From NCBI RefSeq assembly GCF_009649845.1, contig NZ_WJIE01000003.1:248001-312000 (forward strand): 64,000 bases of DNA, in the 5' to 3' direction. Under the pieces are notes generated by a model that searched no databases, was not told where the DNA came from, and saw only the letters and a list, made by a program, of their open reading frames with translations. Position 1 is the first letter of the stretch, and each line of letters starts with the position of its first letter. The position numbers were made by a program, and so were the translations under genes. Below are positions 58,955-64,000 of the stretch, one piece after another. Source of the DNA: Polyangium spumosum (GTDB lineage: Bacteria; Myxococcota_A; Polyangia; Polyangiales; Polyangiaceae).

Positions 58955-58998
58955 GGCTCACGCGAGCTCCAAAAAAATCTTTGTGGCTGCCGTGAGCC
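58955..58998. promoter_or_regulatory. 8-bp inverted repeat in the divergent spacer before the sigma-factor operon
   Basis: GGCTCACG at 58955-58962 and CGTGAGCC at 58991-58998 are perfect inverted repeats, 28 bp apart, with an A-tract (58971-58977) between them. The site lies between the small lipoprotein (start 58870) and the ECF sigma factor (start 59125). It could be an operator read from either side or a long hairpin. Confidence 0.35.
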
Positions 58999-59124
58999 AC
59001 CTGCCACACCCTGAGCGTCCTTAGAGCTGCAGGATTATCGAAAATGGCGCCCAGACTTCAGCGCGGTCGCTTACGGCTCGTCGAGCCAGCCTCCCGCCCC
59101 GCCGAGGGTGAGGAGGTGGCCGCG

Positions 59125-59790
59125 ATGCCGATCCACGACGATCGCGCCGAAGCCCGAACGCCGCCCGAGACCAGGCGAGGCCCCAAAGGCAGCCGCTCGG
59201 CGCTCGCGAACCTGCCGGACGCGCAGCTCGTCGGCCTCGGCGCGGAGGGCGACGTGCAGGCCCTCGAGATCCTCTACCGGCGCCACGCGGCCTTCGCGAT
59301 CAACCTCGCCACGCGGATCGAGGGCTCGCCGCGCGACGTGGAGGACATCGTCCATGACGCGTTCCTCCGCGCCTTCGAGCGCCTGCGTGATCTCACCGAT
59401 CGCGCCGCCTTCAAGGGCTGGCTCGGCTCCATCGTGGTGCACGCGGTGCGCTCGCGCATGCGCCGCGGCAAGCTCCTGAACCTCCTCGGCCTCGGACGCG
59501 CGAGCGAGCCCGTCGACCTCGACGCGATCGCCAGCCCCGAGGCCTCGCCGCACGTGCGCGCGCAGCTCGCCCAGATCTACGCGCTGCTGCGCACGCTCCC
59601 CACGGACGAGCGCATCGCCTGGACGCTCCGCTGCATCGAAGGGCACGAGCTCGAGGCCGTCGCGAACCTCACGAGCTGCTCGCTCGCCACCGTGAAACGT
59701 CGTATCACGCGCGCGCAGCGTTTCCTCGACGAACACTTCGTCGACCCGACCGGCAAGGATGAACCGGTGAGCAAAGAGGTGGACCAATGA
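59125..59790 (+). CDS. ECF-type RNA polymerase sigma factor
   Basis: A 221-residue sigma factor. The ATG at 59125 follows GAGGAGG; an ATG 27 codons upstream lacks a ribosome site. Region 2 (about 50-115) contains LEILYRRHAAFAINLATRI, DVEDIVHDAFLRAFERL (core-binding and -10 recognition) and FKGWLGSIVVHAVRSRMRR. Region 4 (about 155-210) has YALLRTLPTDERIAWTLRCIEGH and SCSLATVKRRITRAQRFL (HTH for the -35). The 4-bp overlap with the next gene, a membrane protein with a FecR-like domain, indicates a sigma/anti-sigma pair. Such systems are usually autoregulated and respond to envelope signals. Confidence 0.9.
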   Translation: MPIHDDRAEARTPPETRRGPKGSRSALANLPDAQLVGLGAEGDVQALEILYRRHAAFAINLATRIEGSPRDVEDIVHDAFLRAFERLRDLTDRAAFKGWLGSIVVHAVRSRMRRGKLLNLLGLGRASEPVDLDAIASPEASPHVRAQLAQIYALLRTLPTDERIAWTLRCIEGHELEAVANLTSCSLATVKRRITRAQRFLDEHFVDPTGKDEPVSKEVDQ

Positions 59791-61082
59791 CCCGCCGCGT
59801 GGTGCCTCCCCTGCGCCCGCAAGACCTGCGGGACCACGCGGTTCCGGCCCGGATCGATCGCGTCTGGGAGCGGCTCGAGCACGAGCTGCCCGGCCGTGAG
59901 CCCGAGCGGTCGCGATGGACCGGCACGCTGATCGCGGTCGCCGCCGCGACGATCGGCGCCTTCTGCGCAGGCCTCTACGTGGGGACGAGCAAGAGCTCGA
60001 GCGGCGTCCCGACCGAGGTCCACGCGATCGCCACCGAGAACGACGCCACGCCGAGCGTGCTCGCGGCAGGCAGCCGGCAGGCGAGTTATCCGCTGCCCGG
60101 CGGCGGCACGTTGACCCTCTCGCCAGGCACCACCGTGGAGGTCGAGCGCGGCGAGGGTGAGTCGCTCACGTTGCGCCTCCTGCGCGGCGAGGCCTCGGTC
60201 GACACGGACTCCGCGCCCAGGGCCGCGGATCTCGCGGTCGTCGCCGAGGGCGCGAGCCTCCATCCGCGCACGGGGAGCGTGGTGTTCGTCCGGCGAAACG
60301 AGGCGGACATCGACGTGCGCGTCGCCAGCGGCTCGGCGCGCGTCTCCTGGCCCGCAGGCTCGCGCGAGCTCGCGGGCGGCGACGGGCTCGAGGCCGTCCC
60401 GATGATCACGATCGCCGAGGTCGCGCACGATCCACAGAACCACGATCCGCGTCGCGCGCCTCGCGCGATCGCGCCCATGCCGCGCGAGATCTCCGCGCGT
60501 CCGCTCACCTTGCCGCTCCGGCCCGAGGCCGAGGCCGTGGCGATCGCGGCGCCCGACTGGCGCGCCAAGTACAACGCCGGCGAGCTCGCCCAGGCCCTCG
60601 AGCTCTTGCGCCAGCAGCCCGGTGGGATCGAAGGCGCCATCGCGGCCGCGCGCAGCGCCGGCGAGCTCGTCGTGATCGGCGACATCGCTCGCGCCAAGGG
60701 CGGAGATCCCTCCGCCGCGTTGCTCGCGCTCACCCGCGTCGTCGAGAACTTCCCGAGTGATCCCTACGCGGAGATCGCGGCCTACACGCTCGGCGGCATG
60801 TACGAGAAGATGGGGCAAGCCGATCAAGCGCAAAAGTACTTCGAGCGCGCCCGGAGCCTCAAAGGTGTCCTCGCCGAGGACGCCGCCTGCAAGCAGATCC
60901 GCGCCGAGCACCGCGCCGGTCGGAAGGATGAGACGGCGCGGATGGGCACGGAGTATTTGAGCAAGTACCCCGATGGCCGGTGCAAGGAAGACGTGGAGCG
61001 TATTCTCTCGGGCGAGGAGCCCGCGCAAGAGGAGCCCCAAGCTTCACCGGACGCGGGAGCAGGCGACGCAAGCGCTCCCTGA
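59787..61082 (+). CDS. FecR-like membrane regulator (probable anti-sigma factor) with TPR repeats
   Basis: A 431-residue protein overlapping the sigma gene by 4 bp (ATGA). A short cytosolic N-terminus (residues 1-43, DRVWERLEHELPG) would bind the sigma factor. One membrane helix (TLIAVAAATIGAFCAGLYVG, about 47-66) is followed by a periplasmic FecR-like beta domain (residues 90-215: GGGTLTLSPGTTVEVERGEGESLTLRLLRGEASVDT). The C-terminal half is helical with TPR motifs (DPSAALLALTRVVENFPSDPYAE, AYTLGGMYEKMGQADQAQKYF). No zinc-type anti-sigma HxxxCxxC motif is present. This layout is common in myxobacterial ECF loci. The inducing signal is unknown. Confidence 0.83.
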   Translation: MTRRVVPPLRPQDLRDHAVPARIDRVWERLEHELPGREPERSRWTGTLIAVAAATIGAFCAGLYVGTSKSSSGVPTEVHAIATENDATPSVLAAGSRQASYPLPGGGTLTLSPGTTVEVERGEGESLTLRLLRGEASVDTDSAPRAADLAVVAEGASLHPRTGSVVFVRRNEADIDVRVASGSARVSWPAGSRELAGGDGLEAVPMITIAEVAHDPQNHDPRRAPRAIAPMPREISARPLTLPLRPEAEAVAIAAPDWRAKYNAGELAQALELLRQQPGGIEGAIAAARSAGELVVIGDIARAKGGDPSAALLALTRVVENFPSDPYAEIAAYTLGGMYEKMGQADQAQKYFERARSLKGVLAEDAACKQIRAEHRAGRKDETARMGTEYLSKYPDGRCKEDVERILSGEEPAQEEPQASPDAGAGDASAP

Positions 61083-62127
61083 GACGCGATCGGCGTGGCG
61101 CTCGAGCGCCGCGGGCGCAGCGCTCGCCGTCCTCGCGACGCTCGCCCCGAGCGAGGTCCGCGCCGAGGGCCCCGCGCCCGCGCCGACCACGCCCGCGCCG
61201 GCCTCCACGGCCCCGCGCCGCGTCGAGGTGCGCCTGTCGCTCTCGCGCGCCGCCGCCGAGATCCTCGCCGAGCCACGCGTGCGTCGCTTGCTCGAGATCG
61301 AGCTCGACGACAAAGGCTCGCTCGCGCCGAGCGCAGGCGGACCACTCGGCGACCACGTGGCGCACGTCTGGATCGACCTGCCGAGCCCCTCGGAGGTCCT
61401 CATCGAAGCGAGGCTCGCCGAGCGCCCCATCACGCGCCGCTACCTCCTGATCCGCGGCCTCAACCCCGACGTCGCCGCGCGCCTCGTGGCCATCGCCGCG
61501 AACGAGCTCGTCCGCGCGCAGGCGCGCCCCCTCAGGCCTCGCAGGCCCCCGGCCCCGCGATCGCCTTCGCCCGAGGAGCTCGAGCTCGTGGCCCGGCGCG
61601 CGCCTGCGATCGTCTGGTCGGCCGCGCCGAGCTTCGCCTTGTTGCCCGGTTCGTCCGGCGCCTTGTGGGGCGCGGGCGCCTCGCTCGGCTTCCGCGGCGC
61701 CGGCGTGAGCGAACGCGCCACGGCCCGCTGGCTCACGGGCCCCACGAGCGCCGGCGCGACGCGGTGGTTCGAGGTCGGGCTCGCGGTCGACTACCGCCTC
61801 TGGCTCGACCCGTCGGTGCGCCTCGCGCTCGGCGCCGACGCGGCGCTCGCCTTCTTGCACCTCGGCGACGTGCGCGCGACGGACGGCGTCCTCGGCGCGC
61901 GTGACGTGATGTCTGGCCGCGCGGGCGGCCTCCTCGGCGTCGACGTGCGCGCGTTCGGCCCTGCGTGGCTCGGCCTGCACCTGAGCCCGGGCGCCCTCCT
62001 CCGACCCGCGCGCTTCGAGACGACGGGCGGGCTCGGCGGCGCCGTCGAGGGGCTCTGGCTCGGCCTGGATCTCTCGTTGCAGATCGAGCACCCGCTCGGC
62101 AGGTCCGTCCCGACGAACCCTCGTTGA
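60973..62127 (+). CDS. Exported outer-membrane-type protein of the sigma-factor operon
   Basis: A 384-residue protein. The only in-frame start that precedes its export signal is the ATG at 60973, which lies 110 bp inside the FecR-like gene. The result is a 40-residue basic N-terminus before a hydrophobic signal (SSAAGAALAVLATLA, cleavage near VRAEG). The first mature part has RRVEVRLSLSRAAAEILAEPRVRRLLEIELDD. The C-terminal 180 residues alternate Gly/aromatic/polar residues in amphipathic strands (FEVGLAVDYRLWLDPSVRLALG, WLGLHLSPGALLRPARFET), as in a small beta-barrel or porin-like domain. The product may be the target or sensor of the ECF system. The family is not recognised. Confidence 0.65.
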   Translation: MAGARKTWSVFSRARSPRKRSPKLHRTREQATQALPETRSAWRSSAAGAALAVLATLAPSEVRAEGPAPAPTTPAPASTAPRRVEVRLSLSRAAAEILAEPRVRRLLEIELDDKGSLAPSAGGPLGDHVAHVWIDLPSPSEVLIEARLAERPITRRYLLIRGLNPDVAARLVAIAANELVRAQARPLRPRRPPAPRSPSPEELELVARRAPAIVWSAAPSFALLPGSSGALWGAGASLGFRGAGVSERATARWLTGPTSAGATRWFEVGLAVDYRLWLDPSVRLALGADAALAFLHLGDVRATDGVLGARDVMSGRAGGLLGVDVRAFGPAWLGLHLSPGALLRPARFETTGGLGGAVEGLWLGLDLSLQIEHPLGRSVPTNPR

Positions 62128-62132
62128 TCACG

Positions 62133-62159
62133 CACGAGGTGGGGGCCTTGTGCCTCGTG
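62133..62159. terminator. Hairpin behind the sigma-factor operon, possible terminator
   Basis: CACGAGG at 62133-62139 pairs with CCTCGTG at 62153-62159 (7-bp stem, 13-nt loop), 5 bp after the stop codon. There is no T-tract, so termination by this element alone is uncertain. Confidence 0.35.
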
Positions 62160-62196
62160 TGTCCGTCTCCATGATCCTCGGGGGGGGAGCCTTTCG

Positions 62197-62472
62197 ATGC
62201 AACACCTCGGAGAGCCCGCGGAACCCTTCGTCATCGGGCCCGCGAGCGCGGGGCGCGCGCTACGCGACCGGTTCGGCACGTTCGTCGGCGCCGACTACGT
62301 TCCTGGCAAGACGGCGATGCGTGACGCGCTCGTCGAACGATTCGGCATCTCGCAGCTCGACGCGGAGGAGCTCTGCGACGCGCTCGAGGCCTCGGGCGCG
62401 CTGCGCTTCATCAGCACGCCCGACGGCGAAGGGTTTCACATCGACAGCGACGTGGTGGACGAGGCTGCGTAA
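62197..62472 (+). CDS. Small protein of unknown function
   Basis: A 91-residue soluble acidic protein, preceded by a G-rich ribosome site (GGGGGGGGAGCC). The central part (ALRDRFGTFVGADYVPGKTAMRDALVERFGISQLDAEELCDALEASGALRF) looks like a compact three-helix or winged-helix-like fold, ending in an acidic tail (DSDVVDEAA). No membrane segment or signal is present. The arrangement of helices with ISQLDAEELCDAL recalls small DNA- or protein-binding adaptors, but there is no firm family match. It lies between the ECF operon and the site-2 protease gene, 69 bp after the former and 95 bp before the latter. Confidence 0.65.
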   Translation: MQHLGEPAEPFVIGPASAGRALRDRFGTFVGADYVPGKTAMRDALVERFGISQLDAEELCDALEASGALRFISTPDGEGFHIDSDVVDEAA

Positions 62473-62567
62473 CCGAAGGCGCGTCGAGCGACCTCGGGGC
62501 ACGCGTGTTGCCCTGTCCGCTCACGCAGCTCGGCCCCGGCGCGCGCGCTGCCACCGGAGGAAGCACC

Positions 62568-63701
62568 ATGTTCGACCGTGGCTGGACGATCTTCCGCATT
62601 CGCGGCATCCCCGTGAAGCTGCACATCACGCTCGTCCTGTTTCTCCCGTACGTCGCGTTCGTCACGTCTACCCAGTTCCGGGTGATCGCCGAGGCCGTCG
62701 GGCTGCCGCGCAGCGAAGTGCACCTGCCGCCGCTCGTCTGGGGCACGATCCTCGCGGTCGGGCTCTTCGTCTCCATCTTGCTGCACGAGCTCGCGCACTC
62801 GTTCGTGGCCCTCTCGAACGGCGTCCGCGTCCGGTCGATCACGCTCATGATGCTCGGCGGCGTCTCGCGCATGGAGCGCGACGTGAAGCCCGAGCGCGAG
62901 GCGTGGATGGCCTTCGCCGGGCCGCTCTCGAGCTTCGGCATCGCGCTCGGCTGCTGGCTCTTCTCGCTCCTGCCCCTGCCCGCCGAGGTGCGCGTCGCCT
63001 TCCTCGCGCTCGCGCTCGCCAACGCGGTGCTCGGCGCGTTCAACCTCTTGCCCGCCTTCCCCATGGACGGCGGGCGCGTGCTGCGCGGGCTGCTCTCCTC
63101 GCGGCTCGGCATCCGCCGCGCGACCCGCGTGGCCGCGACGATCGGCAAGGGCATGGCCGTGCTCTTTGGTCTGCTCGGCCTGCTCTCGTTCAACATCCTG
63201 CTCGTGCTCATCGCGGTGTTCGTGTACATGGGCGCGGCCGGCGAGCAGGGGCGCAGCCAGTTCCGGCAGGTCCTCGAGGGTTTGCCCGTGGCCGAGGTGA
63301 TGACGAGCCGGCTCGGCGAGGCGCACGCGGACGAACGCGCGGGCGAGGTCGCGCGGCGGCTCTTCCGGCAGAACCTCGCGGGCGCGCTCGTGGTCGACGG
63401 CGACGGCGAGCACGACGGGCACGATCCGGATCACGTGCTCGGCGTGGTGACGGCGTGGGACCTCGCGCGGCCCGAGCTCCACCGCGCGCCCGACGCGACT
63501 GTCGGCAAGGCCATGCGGACGGACGTGCCACGCGTGCACACCCGGGACGACGCGGCGGCCACGCTCGACGCGCTCGTGGGTGGAGACGCCGAGGCCGTGC
63601 TCGTGCTCGACGAGGGCGAACACGTGGTCGGCCTCGTGACGCCGGCCGACCTCCAGCGCGCGATCACGCTGCTCGGCGCGGCCGGCGGGCGGGCGCGTTA
63701 A
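62568..63701 (+). CDS. Site-2 protease (M50 metalloprotease) with CBS domains
   Basis: A 377-residue intramembrane zinc protease of the SpoIVFB/CBS-containing group. The ATG at 62568 follows GGAGG. Membrane helices fill residues 18-230. The active-site motif is ILLHELAH (HExxH) in the second helix region, and the third zinc ligand is in FNLLPAFPMDGGRVL. Two CBS units follow (about 265-370: VAEVMTSRLGEAHADERAGE and VGKAMRTDVPRVHTRDDAAATL, ending in VLDEGEHVVGLVTPADLQRAI), which probably sense nucleotides. An acidic His/Asp loop (DGDGEHDGHDPDH) inside the first CBS unit is unusual. It may cleave a membrane-bound anti-sigma factor or other regulator; the nearby FecR-like protein is one candidate (inference). 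It overlaps the next convergent gene by 4 bp. Confidence 0.92.
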   Translation: MFDRGWTIFRIRGIPVKLHITLVLFLPYVAFVTSTQFRVIAEAVGLPRSEVHLPPLVWGTILAVGLFVSILLHELAHSFVALSNGVRVRSITLMMLGGVSRMERDVKPEREAWMAFAGPLSSFGIALGCWLFSLLPLPAEVRVAFLALALANAVLGAFNLLPAFPMDGGRVLRGLLSSRLGIRRATRVAATIGKGMAVLFGLLGLLSFNILLVLIAVFVYMGAAGEQGRSQFRQVLEGLPVAEVMTSRLGEAHADERAGEVARRLFRQNLAGALVVDGDGEHDGHDPDHVLGVVTAWDLARPELHRAPDATVGKAMRTDVPRVHTRDDAAATLDALVGGDAEAVLVLDEGEHVVGLVTPADLQRAITLLGAAGGRAR

Positions 63702-64000
63702 GCGCTCATCTTCGGGATGGTCAGGCGCACGCGCGCGCCGCCGCTCGGAGCATCGTCGATCTCGAGCTGCATGCGCACGTGCGCCGCGATCGCCGTCGCG
63801 GCGATGAGCGAGATCCCCGCGGGACGACCTGCCGCGAGGATCTCGAAGTCCCGGCTCAAGACGCCGGTCCGCGCCGCCTCGGGCAGCGGGTGCCCGGCGT
63901 CGTCCACGGTGAGCGTGAAGCCGCCGCCCTGCTGCTCGGAGAGCGTCAGGACCACCTCCGTGCCTGGCGGCGACGCGCTGATCGCATGATCGAGCAGCGC
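63698..64000 (-). CDS. C-terminal part of a histidine-kinase-like ATPase (runs off the window)
   Basis: The last 100 codons of a gene entering from beyond base 64000. The frame begins ALLDHAISASPPGTEVVLTL, an N-box of a GHKL (HATPase_c) domain with His where Asn is usual. It continues with FTLTVDDAGHPLPEAAR (the DxGxP region, G1-like) and GISLIAATAIAAHV (a G2-like helix without the usual GLGL), and ends in the strand GGARVRLTIPKMSA. The altered N and G boxes raise doubt about ATP binding. Its stop TAA overlaps the stop of the site-2 protease at a TTAA sequence. The rest of the protein, including any sensor part, lies outside the window. Confidence 0.75.
   Translation of the reverse strand, partial: ALLDHAISASPPGTEVVLTLSEQQGGGFTLTVDDAGHPLPEAARTGVLSRDFEILAAGRPAGISLIAATAIAAHVRMQLEIDDAPSGGARVRLTIPKMSA

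Overview
The window is very GC-rich, densely coding DNA, most likely from a myxobacterium of the Polyangium/Sorangium group. The evidence is the gene content: two Ser/Thr protein kinases, an FHA-type sigma-54 activator, several cysteine-rich repeat lipoproteins including the Myxococcus-type CGDG...CDDGN repeat, TPR/PEGA proteins, a giant TPR protein, a sensor with a myxobacterial-type C-terminal domain, and geosmin biosynthesis. The genus call is inference. No phage, insertion sequence, CRISPR array or rRNA was seen. There is one tRNA gene (His).

Layout. 1-8.6 kb: lytic transglycosylase (cut by the window edge), a membrane protein, a lipid-anchored blue-copper protein, a 43-bp tandem hairpin repeat, an NTF2-like lipoprotein, a membrane sensor, a class II histone-deacetylase-like hydrolase, tRNA-His and an acyl-CoA thioesterase. 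8.6-18.5 kb: an ATPase/TPR signalling protein, a triple hairpin array, a P-type cation ATPase, a membrane protein with a death-like adaptor domain, a VOC protein, a secreted TPR-like protein and a formate/nitrite transporter. 18.5-23.8 kb: lipoprotein Cu/Zn superoxide dismutase, a Ser/Thr kinase translationally coupled to a TPR/PEGA protein, a Cys-rich lipoprotein and an FHA sigma-54 activator.

24.2-31.2 kb is the most striking locus. A two-domain geosmin synthase is followed at 24, 98 and 31 bp by two different Family 2B encapsulin shell proteins (HK97-fold shells with an inserted cyclic-nucleotide-binding-like domain) and an MscS channel. The arrangement suggests that geosmin synthase is packaged in a protein nanocompartment, possibly one with a mixed two-component shell. 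An AT-rich leader with interlocking inverted repeats precedes the operon.

31.2-38.5 kb holds a stand-alone NFACT-R protein, mscL and a surface redox island. The island has a haem c/copper (PHM-type) monooxygenase lipoprotein, a YtfJ-like thioredoxin-fold protein and a His-rich polytopic membrane/TPR protein. It is bracketed by two paralogous lipoproteins that each carry a complete ferritin-like di-iron site. 38.6-45.3 kb (minus strand) is a translationally coupled operon: a GlgB-TreZ fusion (glycogen branching enzyme plus maltooligosyltrehalose trehalohydrolase), a GH57/DUF3536 protein and an alkyltransferase-like DNA-repair protein.

45.4-64 kb: a conserved protein of unknown function behind a truncated methyltransferase, a large Cys-rich lipoprotein, a Ser/Thr kinase, an H-NOX-like protein, a 1851-residue TPR protein and another Cys-rich lipoprotein. 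After these come a small repeat lipoprotein with a good intrinsic terminator, an ECF sigma factor/FecR-like regulator/outer-membrane-type protein operon, a small unknown protein, a site-2 protease with CBS domains and the end of a histidine-kinase-like ATPase. All calls rest on reading sequence motifs. No database search was possible.
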